64,000 bases of DNA from Actinokineospora iranica (lineage in GTDB: Bacteria > Actinomycetota > Actinomycetes > Mycobacteriales > Pseudonocardiaceae). A model generated the notes under the pieces. It had not been told where the DNA came from and made no database searches. It was given only the letters and a program-made list of their open reading frames with translations. The stretch's first letter is position 1, and each line of letters opens with the position of its first letter. Below, piece after piece: positions 18,619-27,680 of this stretch. The position numbers were made by a program, and so were the translations under genes. The stretch covers positions 1,054,001-1,118,000 of the forward strand of contig NZ_FMZZ01000001.1 in NCBI RefSeq assembly GCF_900101685.1, written 5' to 3'.

Positions 18619-19047
18619 ATGACCGATCCCGATGCTCTCGTCGCGGCCCTCGGCCTGGCACCGCTGCCGGTGGAGGGCGGACTGTGGTCGCAGTCCTGGC
18701 GCGACTCGACGTTCTCGGCGATCTACTACCTGCTCAAGGCGCCGGAGTTCTCCGCGTGGCACCGGCTGGACCGCCCGGAGCTGTACGCCTACCACGCGGG
18801 CGCCCCGCTGACGGTGCGCCTGCTCGGGCCTTCGGGGCTCGCGGTCCACGAGCTGGGCCCGGACGTGGCCGCGGGGCAGCGGCCGCAACTGGTCGTGCCC
18901 GCCGGGGTGTGGCAGGCCTCGGAATCGCCGTCGTGGACTTTGGTGGGCACCGTCGTGGTGCCGCCTTACACGGACTCTTGCGTGGAGTTCGCCGACACTT
19001 CCCTGCTACGCGACCACCCAGACCTCGCCCGGCTCTGCCGCAAGTGA
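18619..19047 (+). CDS. Cupin superfamily protein (DUF985/cupin_5)
   Basis: 142 residues in one domain. LPVEGGLWSQSWRDS, SAIYYLLKAPEFSAWHRL, ELYAYHAGAPL and LVVPAGVWQASE match the DUF985/cupin_5 family (YML079w type), small beta-barrel proteins with sugar epimerase-like folds and no settled function. The ATG at 18619 is preferred over 18607 since GATCGGG precedes it. It stands alone between a divergent phosphoesterase gene and a convergent hypothetical. Confidence 0.8.
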   Translation: MTDPDALVAALGLAPLPVEGGLWSQSWRDSTFSAIYYLLKAPEFSAWHRLDRPELYAYHAGAPLTVRLLGPSGLAVHELGPDVAAGQRPQLVVPAGVWQASESPSWTLVGTVVVPPYTDSCVEFADTSLLRDHPDLARLCRK

Positions 19048-19075
19048 GATCGACGGGCCAGGAAGGGCCGTGGCC

Positions 19076-19831
19076 TCAGCCCGGCCAACGGAACCTGTTC
19101 GAGGTGTAGGTCTGGTCCCCGATCGTCACCACGACCCAGACATCCTGCCCAGCCGGTTTGCAGTGGAACCGGTTGAAGTCCTCGGTGCCGTTGGCATCGA
19201 TGGTTAGCGTGGCGCCGGGATTGAAGTCATCCCACTCTGACGAGTACGGGACAACCTTGAACTCCGCGTCGGGCTCGAACCCCCACATTCTGATGTGTAT
19301 CTGGTAGCAGTTCGAATTGTCACCGCCGCACTTGTCCGAGGCAGGACCGCGCGACACCTCGACAGCCGGGCCCGCCTGCGGCGCGGGCGCGGCGGCGGCG
19401 GTGGTCGCGGGTTGGGCGAGCGCGGGTGGCGCCGCGGTGGTGGTTGCCGTCGTCGCGGGAGCGGGTCGAGAAGGCGGGACCGTAGTCGTGATCGTGGTGA
19501 CAGTGGTCTCGACGGCCGGGGAGGTCGCCTGCCTGGCCTCCGGCGCGGCGGGCGGGGCGGTCGACGTGGTGCTCGATTCCGCCGCCTTGGCGGCGGGTTG
19601 TTTCGGCGCGGGGCCGGAAGGCGCGGGCAAGCCGACGAGTCCTGCGGCCACCATGCTGAGGACCAGCGTCGCCCGCATCGCGCGTCGGCTCCAGAGTGAC
19701 GACGCGTAGTGATAGTGCACCCCGCCCACAATCGTGCCCGCCAGTGCGACATTGGCGCTCGACGCCTGAACCGTCGCCGCGTTCTGCGCGTGACCGGGCC
19801 CGCCATGTGGCCGCATTTCTTGGTCGCTCAT
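19076..19831 (-). CDS. Hypothetical single-pass membrane protein with Thr/Pro/Ala-rich stalk
   Basis: 251 residues of unknown function. The cytosolic N-terminus includes ANVALAGTIVGGVHYHY, a pattern also seen in the leading segments of some actinobacterial signalling proteins. A membrane segment (ATLVLSMVAAGLVGLP) follows, then a ~90-residue Thr/Pro/Ala/Val linker and a C-terminal extracellular domain with three Cys (KCGGDNSNCYQIHIRMWGF, FHCKPAG). AGGGGGGA precedes the ATG at 19831. It may be a surface sensor or adhesive domain; no ligand can be inferred. Confidence 0.65.
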   Translation of the reverse strand: MSDQEMRPHGGPGHAQNAATVQASSANVALAGTIVGGVHYHYASSLWSRRAMRATLVLSMVAAGLVGLPAPSGPAPKQPAAKAAESSTTSTAPPAAPEARQATSPAVETTVTTITTTVPPSRPAPATTATTTAAPPALAQPATTAAAAPAPQAGPAVEVSRGPASDKCGGDNSNCYQIHIRMWGFEPDAEFKVVPYSSEWDDFNPGATLTIDANGTEDFNRFHCKPAGQDVWVVVTIGDQTYTSNRFRWPG

Positions 19832-20050
19832 CTATCCCCCCTGGCGAGAAGCGTAACCAACCGCGCTCACGGGTTCGCCGCCGTTCTCGCGAATGGCGGA
19901 ATGTTTCCACTCCCGGCCGCGCGCCTGCCGCCGCTGGGATCGGTGTGCCGTTCGGCGCAGCCAACCTGTTGGGTGACAGGGCTTCCGGTTGCGGTTCGAC
20001 GGGCTTGGGTATGTGGTCGGGAGGTTGGTCGACAGCAAGGAGGAGCGGTC

Positions 20051-20578
20051 GTGGCGGATGGGTTGATCGTGCCCCCGAACCAGGGGCGACGGGTGGTCAC
20101 CGGGGCGCAAGAGGTGACGTTCAAGGTGACTGGCGCGGAGTCTCGGTTCGCGTCGAGTTTCGAGGTGGTCGTGCCGCCGGGATTCGACGTGGGCGCCCAC
20201 GTCCACGCCGAAGAGGAAGAATTGTTCTATGTGCTCGAAGGCGAGTTGGACGTGTTGGCGTTCGAGCCGGTGCAGCCCGTTTCGGACGAGTGGCGGGAGT
20301 GGCGCGGCAAGGCGAAGCAGCGGGTGGTCCGGGCGGGGCCGGGCAGCGTGATGTTCGTGCCGCCCGGCTGCCCGCACGCCTTCGCCAACTCGACCGACAA
20401 GCCTGCCCGCATGTTCTTCCAGTCGTCGCCGCCGGACGCGCACGAGCGCTACTTCGACGAGTTGCTGGAAATCCTCGGCGCGGGGGGCGACGTGGACCGG
20501 GAAGCGATCGTGCGGCTGCGCGACCGGTACGGCATCGAGCAGCTCACGCCGCTGCGGGCGCCTGCCCCTACCAGGTGA
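20051..20578 (+). CDS. Cupin domain protein
   Basis: 175 residues. The double motif GAHVHAEEEELFYVLEGEL (histidines and glutamate of cupin motif 1) and PPGCPHAFAN (His of motif 2) mark a metal-binding cupin. It resembles small-molecule dioxygenase or isomerase cupins, but the substrate is unknown. The GTG at 20051 has AAGGAGG upstream. It converges on the P450 gene with an 11-bp 3' overlap. Confidence 0.82.
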   Translation: MADGLIVPPNQGRRVVTGAQEVTFKVTGAESRFASSFEVVVPPGFDVGAHVHAEEEELFYVLEGELDVLAFEPVQPVSDEWREWRGKAKQRVVRAGPGSVMFVPPGCPHAFANSTDKPARMFFQSSPPDAHERYFDELLEILGAGGDVDREAIVRLRDRYGIEQLTPLRAPAPTR

Positions 20579-21776
20579 CCGGCAGCTCTACCGGTCCGCG
20601 GATGAGCATCCCCTTCGGCCAGGGCACCTGGTCGAAGGGGACCGCGAGCCGCAGCCGGGGCAGTCGTTCAGCCAGCGTGCGCAGCAGCACGTCGGACTCC
20701 ATCTTGGCGAGCATCGGCGCCATGCAGTAGTGCGGGCCGTGGCCGAAGGCCAGGTGCGGAATGTGCTGGCGGTCGAAATCGATCCGATCGGGATCTCCGA
20801 AGACATCCTCGTCCCGGTTCGCGGTGAGGTAGGAGACGTAGACGACCTCGTCCTTGCGGATCAGCACGCCGCCGACCTCGACGTCCTCGGTGGTGATCCG
20901 GGGCTGGCCGAGGCCGCTCTTGTGCGGGATGTACCGCAGCAGTTCCTCGACCGCGCGGGGCGCCAGGTCGGGGTCGGCCACCAGCCGCTCCCACAGCGGG
21001 GGGTGGGTCAGCAGGGTGTACATCATCATGGAGCTGTTGTTGCGGACCGCGTGCCAGCCGTTGAACTGCAGCAGGACGGCCAGCGCGAGCAGTTCCTCCT
21101 CGCTGAGCCTGCCCGCGTCGACGGCGGCGGCGAGCACGCTCATCAGGTCGTCCCTCGGCTCGGCGAGCCGCCGCGCGGCCATGTCGCGGAAGTACGCCCC
21201 CACCTCTTCTTTGACGCGGCTGGTGCGCTCTGCCGCCGCCTTGTCGGGCGCGACGGACAGCAGCGTGCCCGCCCACTCGATCATCTGCGGCCAGTCCGCC
21301 TCGGGGACGCCCATCATGGTGCCGATCATCGTCACCGGGAACGGCGAGGTCACCTGCTCGACCAGCCTGCCCGGTGATCCCTCGGCGACCATCGCGTCCA
21401 CCAGCTCCCCGACGACGCGCTCCGCGGTCGGGCGCAGGCGGTCGACGGCGGGCTGGGAGAAGGCGCTGGCGACCACGGTGCGGACCCGGGCGTGCTCCGG
21501 CGGGTCGGCGAAGCTGACCGCCCGGTCCAGCGGGATGTTGTGCGCGGTCATCTTCGGAATCGGCCGCCCGGGGAGGGCGGCGCGGCTGAACCGAGGGTCG
21601 GAGGTGACGAACTTGACGTCCTCGTAGCGGGTGACCAGCCAGGCCTCCCCTTGGCCGTGCGGCATTCGGATGCGGGCCACCGGTTCTTCGCGCAGCATCC
21701 GGGCCAGGAACGCGTCGAATTCCAGGCCGGGCAGATCCTCGACCTGATAGAACCAGACTGGGCAGGAAGTGGTCAC
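20568..21776 (-). CDS. Cytochrome P450 with atypical I-helix
   Basis: 402 residues. The haem loop FGHGPHYCMAP carries the Cys thiolate at residue 351, and the K-helix ExxR is E278-LL-R281. The I-helix should read (A/G)Gx(D/E)TT but is NGWHAV at 239-244, so both members of the acid-alcohol pair used for O2 activation are absent (His242, Ala243). This points to peroxide use, substrate-assisted chemistry or an unusual coupling reaction (inference). The GTG at 21776 is preceded by AAAAAGG. It lies 83 bp after a secreted-protein gene on the same strand; no ferredoxin gene is adjacent. Confidence 0.9.
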   Translation of the reverse strand: MTTSCPVWFYQVEDLPGLEFDAFLARMLREEPVARIRMPHGQGEAWLVTRYEDVKFVTSDPRFSRAALPGRPIPKMTAHNIPLDRAVSFADPPEHARVRTVVASAFSQPAVDRLRPTAERVVGELVDAMVAEGSPGRLVEQVTSPFPVTMIGTMMGVPEADWPQMIEWAGTLLSVAPDKAAAERTSRVKEEVGAYFRDMAARRLAEPRDDLMSVLAAAVDAGRLSEEELLALAVLLQFNGWHAVRNNSSMMMYTLLTHPPLWERLVADPDLAPRAVEELLRYIPHKSGLGQPRITTEDVEVGGVLIRKDEVVYVSYLTANRDEDVFGDPDRIDFDRQHIPHLAFGHGPHYCMAPMLAKMESDVLLRTLAERLPRLRLAVPFDQVPWPKGMLIRGPVELPVTW

Positions 21777-21859
21777 TGGAGCACCTTTTTTTCGTCATGG
21801 TTTCCGGTCATCGTTTCCGGTGTTTACCGATGCCCGGATTGTTCTGTTTCCCCGGGGGG

Positions 21860-22396
21860 TCAGCCACTGGTGACGCGCAGGGTCGCGACGGCGCTGGCCG
21901 TGGACGCGCCCGCCTTGGCGCATCCCGGGCCCTGGTACCCGACCACCACCACCCGCTCGATCCGGCTGCCCGCGAACAGGCCGTCGTCCACACGGCCCTG
22001 GCCGGACACCACGGTCCCGTGGTCGCCGCGCAGGTTGACCGCGCTGCCACCGGACATCGTGCTCTGCTGGCCGTTGTCCCAGTCCGCGACGATGGTGCCG
22101 CGGAAACGGCCGCCGTCGCAGTCGAACACCCCGCCGCCGTCGATGGCCAGACGGACGCCGGTGATGTCCCCGGCCCGCGACTGGCACCGATAGTCCCCCC
22201 GCATCGACACGCGCAGTCTGCGCGGCGTGTCGGTGATCGCGGGGGTGTAGGTGACCGTGTCGGTTCCCTGGCAATTCACCAGCGTGGTCGACGCGCTCGC
22301 CGGAATCGGAAACGCGGCGACCGTGAGCGCCACGGTCGACAGGGTGACAGCGGATAGGGCGACGGCGATCCTGGCCGTGTTCGGGTTACGCCTCAT
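21860..22396 (-). CDS. Secreted protein of unknown function
   Basis: 178 residues. A Sec signal peptide (RIAVALSAVTLSTVALTVAAF then PASA) is followed by a ~140-residue beta-rich domain with four cysteines (VNCQG, YRCQS, FDCDGG, PGCAKAG), likely two disulfides outside the cell. I recognise no family. The ATG at 22396 puts the signal peptide at the N-terminus, but AGGAG directly touches it; an in-frame GTG at 22432 would give a 12-residue longer product. It sits between the multicopper oxidase and P450 genes on the same strand. Confidence 0.6.
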   Translation of the reverse strand: MRRNPNTARIAVALSAVTLSTVALTVAAFPIPASASTTLVNCQGTDTVTYTPAITDTPRRLRVSMRGDYRCQSRAGDITGVRLAIDGGGVFDCDGGRFRGTIVADWDNGQQSTMSGGSAVNLRGDHGTVVSGQGRVDDGLFAGSRIERVVVVGYQGPGCAKAGASTASAVATLRVTSG

Positions 22397-22448
22397 CTCC
22401 TGATTATCAGCGCACTCACCACGATCGTCCACAACTCGATCGGGTGTT

Positions 22449-22476
22449 GTTGAAATTGCGGCAATACTGATTCAAC
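22449..22476. promoter_or_regulatory. Inverted repeat between multicopper oxidase and secreted-protein genes
   Basis: GTTGAA (22449-22454) and TTCAAC (22471-22476) form an inverted repeat with a 16-nt spacer, in an AT-richer 80-bp gap. It may be an operator for the secreted protein and P450 genes. No matching regulator is adjacent. Confidence 0.3.
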
Positions 22477-22509
22477 CCGATACTGCTCCCGACTCGGCCA
22501 ATTCCTTCC

Positions 22510-24546
22510 TCACTCCGGGTAGTTTCCGGTTTCCCGGCCGCTGATGTGCGGCGAGGTCACGCCCTCGTAGACGAAGTGGCCCATCATGCCCAGCTTCGCG
22601 TGCTCCAGGTTGTGGCAGTGCGCCATCCAGATGCCGGGGTTGTCGGCGCGGAAAGCGAGGTCGAACGCCTCGCCGGGCCGCACCTCAATGGTGTCGGTCC
22701 ACCACGGCGACCCCTGGCTCGGCTGGCCGTTGCGGGACAGCACCAGGGCGCGGTGCCCGTGCAGGTGGATGGGGTGGTCCTCTCGGCCGCGGTTGACAAC
22801 CCGCAGGCGCACCAGATCGCCCTGCCGCACGGTCGGCGACGGCACGTCCGGGTAGCTCTGCCCGTTGATCAACGAGACCAGTTGCAGCGTGCCGTCGTAG
22901 AACCCCAACCGGTCGTCCAGCACCATCTTGTAGTCGACATCGAAGTGGCTGGACCGGTCGAACGGAACCGGCGCGGGCACGCCGTAGGAAAGCGGGTCGA
23001 ACGCGGGCCCGTCGAACCGGGGCCCAGGGACCGGCGCGTCGGGGTGGGGCAGCAGGGCGAAGCCCGCGACGGGGTTCGCCTCCTCGGTCAGCCGCACCGG
23101 CCGGTCCGGCATCGCGAACTCGATGTCGTACCGCCCGCCCGCGGCGATGCCCAGGCGGGCGTCGACGAGGTCGGTCGGGCCGACGAGGTCGGCACCGTCG
23201 ATCGCCACGATCCGAAACGGCGTGCCGTTCACGGTGAAGGTGGCGGGCCGGTCGTCGGTCGTCGGATCGACGTTGCTGTTGGTGTTCACCAGTCGCAGCC
23301 GCACGCGCGTGCCCGGAGCCACGACCGCGCGCTCGACAGTGCCGTCCGCGACACCCAGGGCGGATCTCCCCTGGAACTTGACGGGCCAGATGTGCTTGAG
23401 CACCACGCGGTCGAACTCGGCCTGCTCGCCGTCCGGGGGCAGCACCACCAGCGCGCCGAACAGGCCCAGCGTCACTTCCCGCGCGCTCGTCTGATGCGAG
23501 TGGTACCAGAACGTCCCGATCTGCGCGGGACGGAAGCGGTAGACGTAGCTGCCGCCGGGCGGCACCGCGTCCTGGGTGAGCCCGGCGGCTCCGTCTTGCG
23601 CGTTCGGCACGTTCAAGCCGTGCCAGTGCAGGGTGACGCCGTCCTTCGTCGTCCGGTTGACCAGGGTCACCTGCACCAGTTCGCCCTGCCGGACCCGCAG
23701 TTCCGGGCCGGGAGCCTGACCGTTGAACGTCAACCCGGCCGCCACGATGGCCCCGGACGACAGGCGGATCTTGGTGTCTTGCGCGGTCAGGGTGAACACA
23801 CGGTCCGGCACGCCGTCGACCGCGCCGGTGAGCTGGCTGACCTCGGCGATCCGGTGCCCGCCGTGCTGGGCCGGGTCGTGGCCGCTCATGCTGATCCGGT
23901 CCGGCAGCCGGGTCGACCACGAGCCGTAGGCGTGCAGGGCGACTCCGAGCAGGGCGACGGCGACCAGCGCGCCCACGGTACGCAGCAGGCCCGACCACAG
24001 CGGCCGCGCGGGGACCATCCCGTCGGGCAGGACCCGCTGCCGCAGCCACAGCACCGCGGTCGCGATGGCCAAGAGCGCCCCGTAGAGGGCCAACTCGTCG
24101 GCGTACGGGGCGATCGGCCGGACCAGGGTCCCGGCGTACCAGCCGAGCATGGCGCCGACCGCCGTGGCCTGGACGGCGACCACGGGCCACGGCCCGATCG
24201 GCCCGACGTCGCGGTCCCGCGCGAGACCGACGGCCAACGGGACGGTGAGCACCGCCACGCCGACCATGGGCGCCAGCAGCAGCGGAAGGGCGACCAGCAC
24301 ATGGTCGCCGGCGAGTTCCCACTCGATCGACCACACCGCCGCCACCACGATCACATGCGCGAGCAGGACAAGCCCGCCGAACCCGAGAAGCACCAAGAGG
24401 TCGCGGGCGGTTCCCCTGCGGGCGGCCGCGGGCTGGGCGCGCAGCCGCCCGGCGAGGAACCCGATGACCGCCCATAACACGAACTGCGAGCCTGCGAGCA
24501 GCAGCGCGGTCTGGTTCAGCAGTTCATACCTGGCGGGCAGGTCCAT
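22510..24546 (-). CDS. Membrane-anchored multicopper oxidase
   Basis: 678 residues. Five or six N-terminal membrane segments (residues ~15-205) are fused to an extracytoplasmic multicopper oxidase of the three-cupredoxin type. All four copper motifs are present: HWHG (307-310), WYHSH (347-351), HPIHLHGH (~591-598) and HCHNLEHAKLGM (643-654), with a Met axial ligand at the type 1 copper. Likely roles are oxidation of metals, phenols or lignin-like substrates at the cell surface. The fusion to a polytopic membrane domain resembles copper-trafficking oxidases of actinobacteria. A trailing ~24-residue tail follows the last motif. Confidence 0.9.
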   Translation of the reverse strand: MDLPARYELLNQTALLLAGSQFVLWAVIGFLAGRLRAQPAAARRGTARDLLVLLGFGGLVLLAHVIVVAAVWSIEWELAGDHVLVALPLLLAPMVGVAVLTVPLAVGLARDRDVGPIGPWPVVAVQATAVGAMLGWYAGTLVRPIAPYADELALYGALLAIATAVLWLRQRVLPDGMVPARPLWSGLLRTVGALVAVALLGVALHAYGSWSTRLPDRISMSGHDPAQHGGHRIAEVSQLTGAVDGVPDRVFTLTAQDTKIRLSSGAIVAAGLTFNGQAPGPELRVRQGELVQVTLVNRTTKDGVTLHWHGLNVPNAQDGAAGLTQDAVPPGGSYVYRFRPAQIGTFWYHSHQTSAREVTLGLFGALVVLPPDGEQAEFDRVVLKHIWPVKFQGRSALGVADGTVERAVVAPGTRVRLRLVNTNSNVDPTTDDRPATFTVNGTPFRIVAIDGADLVGPTDLVDARLGIAAGGRYDIEFAMPDRPVRLTEEANPVAGFALLPHPDAPVPGPRFDGPAFDPLSYGVPAPVPFDRSSHFDVDYKMVLDDRLGFYDGTLQLVSLINGQSYPDVPSPTVRQGDLVRLRVVNRGREDHPIHLHGHRALVLSRNGQPSQGSPWWTDTIEVRPGEAFDLAFRADNPGIWMAHCHNLEHAKLGMMGHFVYEGVTSPHISGRETGNYPE

Positions 24547-24613
24547 CCTGGGATGTTAAGTCGCAAGTGGACCTTGTGCGGGCTGCCGTCACCCGGAATG
24601 GTGAGGCCGGGAG

Positions 24614-25126
24614 TCAGGGGCCGTCGATGCCGGGACGCCAGCTTTCGGGCAGGCCGCTGCCGGTGAGGACCGGCTGCCACTCCGCGAATCCCGCCGGGGC
24701 GTGCGGCCCCCAGGGGAAGCGCCCCTCCGGGGTGGCCACGATCAACTGGAGCGCGGGAAACTCCCCGGACGGGTAGAGCAGGAACGCGCTGCCGAGGAAC
24801 TCGGGGTAGTAGTCGCGGTGGACGCGTTCCACCACCACCGGGGTGCCCTCGAAGAAGTCCAGGTAGGGCAGCCCGGGGAAGAACCGCTCGCCGGACGCGG
24901 CGCGGCGGACGTAGAGGTCGATCAGCGGGCGGGCCATGTCCACCGGAAGGCCGATGACGACCGCCTCCGGCGCCCCGAAGCGGCGCCACGCGCCCGCGGA
25001 GAAGGCGTAGGGGGCGCCGAACTCGTCCCCGGGGACCTCGATGACGGCGTGGCCGTCCTCGTCGACCGTGCGCAGCAGCCACTCGCGTAAGCGGGCGTCC
25101 TCGGCGGTGATGTCGTCCAGGGACAC
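24614..25126 (-). CDS. DUF4262 domain protein
   Basis: 170 residues, soluble. PYAFSAGAWRRFGAPEAVVIGLP, GERFFPGLPYLDFFEGTPVVVERV and a C-terminal QLIVATPEGRFPWG segment fit the DUF4262 family, whose function is unknown. The GTG at 25126 has GAGGAG 8 nt upstream. A hairpin at 25158-25183 separates it from yebC, so it is probably expressed separately or at a lower level. Confidence 0.75.
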   Translation of the reverse strand: MSLDDITAEDARLREWLLRTVDEDGHAVIEVPGDEFGAPYAFSAGAWRRFGAPEAVVIGLPVDMARPLIDLYVRRAASGERFFPGLPYLDFFEGTPVVVERVHRDYYPEFLGSAFLLYPSGEFPALQLIVATPEGRFPWGPHAPAGFAEWQPVLTGSGLPESWRPGIDGP

Positions 25127-25157
25127 GGGCGGGCTCCTCGTCGGTGGGGACCGGAAC

Positions 25158-25183
25158 GGGCCCGGGCGCGGCTGCCCGGGCCC
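25158..25183 (-). terminator. Hairpin downstream of yebC
   Basis: GGGCCCGGGC (25158-25167) pairs perfectly with GCCCGGGCCC (25174-25183) around a 6-nt loop, 10 bp after the yebC stop. There is no T-run. Likely an intrinsic terminator of the pdxT-yebC transcript in this high-GC genome. Confidence 0.7.
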
Positions 25184-25192
25184 GGTGCGAGG

Positions 25193-25942
25193 TCAGCCGA
25201 CCTCGGCCATCACATCGTCGGACACGTCGAAGTTCGCGTAGACGTTCTGCACGTCGTCGGAGTCCTCCAGCGCGTCGATCAGCTTGAAGATCTTGCGAGC
25301 GCCGTCGGCGTCGAGCTGCACGGTCACCGAGGGCAGGAAGCTCGCGTCGGCGGACTCGTAGTCGTAGCCCGCCTCCTGCAGCGCGGTGCGGACCGCGACC
25401 AGGTCGGTGGCCTCGCTGACGATCTCGTAGCTCTCGCCGAGGTCGTTGACCTCTTCCGCGCCCGCGTCGAGCACGGCCATGAGCACGTCGTCCTCGGACA
25501 GGCCCGCCTTGGGCAGGATCACGACGCCCTTGCGGTTGAACATGTACGCCACCGAGCCGGGGTCGGCCATGTTGCCGCCGTTGCGGGTCATCGCGGTGCG
25601 CACCTCGCCCGCGGCGCGGTTGCGGTTGTCGGTGAGGCATTCGACGAGCACGGCGACCCCGTTGGGGCCGTAGCCCTCGTACATGATCGTCTGCCAGTCG
25701 GCTCCGCCCGCCTCCTCGCCGCCGCCGCGCTTGCGGGCGCGCTCGATGTTGTCCTGCGGGACCGAGTTCTTCTTCGCCTTCTGGATGGCGTCGAACAGCG
25801 TGGGGTTGCCCTCGGGGTCACCGCCGCCGGTGCGGGCGGCGACCTCGATGTTCTTGATCAGCTTCGCGAAGAGCTTGCCACGCTTGGCGTCGAGGGCGGC
25901 CTTCTTGTGCTTGGTTGTCGCCCACTTGGAGTGGCCGCTCAT
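25193..25942 (-). CDS. yebC: YebC/PmpR family DNA-binding regulatory protein
   Basis: 249 residues, the standard length. It begins [20 protein letters not shown] and carries [20 protein letters not shown] and [13 protein letters not shown], all family hallmarks. Members act as transcriptional regulators and, in some bacteria, relieve ribosome stalling. Located between pdxT and the resolvasome genes as in mycobacteria, where YebC precedes ruvC. It starts 30 bp after the pdxT stop. Confidence 0.95.
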   Translation of the reverse strand: MSGHSKWATTKHKKAALDAKRGKLFAKLIKNIEVAARTGGGDPEGNPTLFDAIQKAKKNSVPQDNIERARKRGGGEEAGGADWQTIMYEGYGPNGVAVLVECLTDNRNRAAGEVRTAMTRNGGNMADPGSVAYMFNRKGVVILPKAGLSEDDVLMAVLDAGAEEVNDLGESYEIVSEATDLVAVRTALQEAGYDYESADASFLPSVTVQLDADGARKIFKLIDALEDSDDVQNVYANFDVSDDVMAEVG

Positions 25943-25972
25943 CTCTCCTCCGTCATCCTTGCCAAATCCGAT

Positions 25973-26593
25973 TCACGCGCCGCGGACGATGTCCACGAAC
26001 AGGCGGTGCACCCGCAGGTCACCGGTCAGTTCCGGGTGGAACGCGGTGGCCAGCACGGACCCCTGCCGAACGGCGACGATCCTACCGGCGGCGGCGCCAG
26101 CCGTCGGCGTCTCCGGCACCGTGGCCAGCACACGCACCGTCGGGGAGGTGGACTCGACCCACGGCGCGCGGATGAACACCGCGTGCACCGGCCCGCCCTC
26201 GATGTCGGCGAAGTCCAGGTCCTCCTCGAACGAGTCGACCTGCCTGCCGAAGGCGTTGCGCCGCACGATCATGTCGAGGCCGCCGAGCTGGTGCTGGTCG
26301 GGGCGGCCGTCGAGGACCTTCTCGGCGAGCAGGATCATCCCGGCGCACGACCCGTAGGCGGGCATCCCGGCCGCCAGCCGGGCACGCAGCGGCTCCAGCA
26401 GCTCGAAGGTCTCCAGCAGCCGCGAGATGGTGGTCGACTCGCCACCGGGGATGACCAGCCCGACGACGTCGGCCAGCTCCGACTGCCTGCGCACCGGCAG
26501 CACCCGGGCGCCGCCCGCTTCCAGGGCGGCGGTGTGCTCGCGCACGTCGCCCTGCAACGCCAGCACCCCGATCAGCGGTCGCTCAGCCGACAC
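25973..26593 (-). CDS. pdxT: Pyridoxal 5'-phosphate synthase glutaminase subunit PdxT
   Basis: 206 residues. Class I glutaminase signatures: [13 protein letters not shown], the nucleophile Cys in [11 protein letters not shown] and the His-Glu pair in [10 protein letters not shown]. It supplies ammonia to PdxS for PLP synthesis. The GTG at 26593 is preceded by AAAGGA. PdxS lies 1.9 kb away, separated by azlDC and their regulator rather than adjacent. Confidence 0.96.
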   Translation of the reverse strand: MSAERPLIGVLALQGDVREHTAALEAGGARVLPVRRQSELADVVGLVIPGGESTTISRLLETFELLEPLRARLAAGMPAYGSCAGMILLAEKVLDGRPDQHQLGGLDMIVRRNAFGRQVDSFEEDLDFADIEGGPVHAVFIRAPWVESTSPTVRVLATVPETPTAGAAAGRIVAVRQGSVLATAFHPELTGDLRVHRLFVDIVRGA

Positions 26594-26657
26594 CTTGAGG
26601 TTGTCCTTTCTCCACAGCCCGGTCCGCCAGCCTAGTCGGCGCCAGGAGCGGGCCGGA

Positions 26658-26966
26658 TCAGGCCACCCCGGCGAGCCGCAGCAGCGCCGTCGTCGCCGCG
26701 GCGGCCACCACCACGACGACGAACGGCGCCTTGCGCCAGGCGAGGACGCCGCCGACGGCGACCCCGGCCGGCAGCGCCCAGCCCGCGAAGCCCTGTCCCT
26801 TGGCGAGCGCGCTGGTGGCGACCAGGGCGACGAGCAGCACGACAGCCCCGGTCGAGAGCAACTCCTTGACCCGGTCGGGCATGGTGACCCGGTCGCGCAT
26901 GAGCGTGCCGCCGAAGCGGAAGGCGAAGGTGCCCAGGGCGAGCACCAGGATCGGCACGATGGTCAC
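26658..26966 (-). CDS. azlD: AzlD-family branched-chain amino acid transport protein
   Basis: 102 residues, three to four membrane segments. [18 protein letters not shown] near the N-terminus and [13 protein letters not shown] are typical of AzlD. It pairs with AzlC to form an exporter of branched-chain amino acids or analogues. The GTG at 26966 overlaps the azlC stop by 4 bp. Confidence 0.85.
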   Translation of the reverse strand: MTIVPILVLALGTFAFRFGGTLMRDRVTMPDRVKELLSTGAVVLLVALVATSALAKGQGFAGWALPAGVAVGGVLAWRKAPFVVVVVAAAATTALLRLAGVA

Positions 26967-27667
26967 ATTGCCTCTTTCTTCTTGACTCGGGCGTTCTTGA
27001 CTCGGGCGTTCTTGACGGTGAGCAGGCCGCCGAGGGCGAGCAGGACCGGCACGCCCGGGGGCAGGAACGGGGTCGTCGCCAGGGCGATCGCCGCGCCGAG
27101 CATGGCCGGGCGGAGCTTGTCCGCTTCCCGGAGGACGGGCAGGACCAGCGCGAGCATGACCGCGGGGAAGACCGCGTCAAGCCCGAGGGCGTCCGGGTCG
27201 GCGACCAACCGGCCCGCGAGCGCGCCCGCGAACACCCCGGTGTTCCAGGCGACGAACAGGCTCGCGCCACATGCCCAGTAGGCGGCTCGCGCGCGTTCTG
27301 GGCTCTTCTGCGCCATGGCGAAGGCGACGGACTCATCGATGAGCAGGTGGCTGCCGAGCAGGCGGGCGGGCCAGCTCCGGCCCACGACGTCGCCTACCGC
27401 CAGGCCGAAAGGGAGGTGGCGGGCGTTGAGCACCAAGCCGCCGACCACAGCGGCTATCGGACTGCCACCCGCGGCGACGACTCCTACGGCGAGGTACTGC
27501 GAGCCACCCGCGAAGATCAGGACGGACATCGCCACCGGCACCCAGAGTGGAAGTCCGGCGGCCACGGCGATAGCGCCGAAAGAGGCGCCGTTGACAGCGG
27601 CCGCGAGGGCGATAGCGAGGACGCCGCGCCAGAGTTCGACATCGAGGGTTCGCCATATCGAACGCAT
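26963..27667 (-). CDS. azlC: AzlC-family branched-chain amino acid exporter subunit
   Basis: 234 residues with about five membrane segments. GASFGAIAVAAGLPLWVPV, FAGGSQYLAVG and NARHLPFGLAV match AzlC (the large exporter subunit). The ATG at 27667 follows from alignment to the family; the frame upstream is unrelated. The C-terminal KNARVKNARVKKK is produced by an exact 15-bp tandem duplication. It diverges from the XRE-cupin regulator with a 72-bp intergenic region full of GAAC/GTTC half-sites. Confidence 0.87.
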   Translation of the reverse strand: MRSIWRTLDVELWRGVLAIALAAAVNGASFGAIAVAAGLPLWVPVAMSVLIFAGGSQYLAVGVVAAGGSPIAAVVGGLVLNARHLPFGLAVGDVVGRSWPARLLGSHLLIDESVAFAMAQKSPERARAAYWACGASLFVAWNTGVFAGALAGRLVADPDALGLDAVFPAVMLALVLPVLREADKLRPAMLGAAIALATTPFLPPGVPVLLALGGLLTVKNARVKNARVKKKEAM

Positions 27668-27680
27668 GGCACCATGTGTA

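Noticed and set aside
21778-21816. 12-residue frame MTGNHDEKKVLQ before the P450 as a RiPP precursor
   Set aside because: No aromatic core residues for P450 crosslinking; it more likely reflects the ribosome-binding region. Kept only as a thought.
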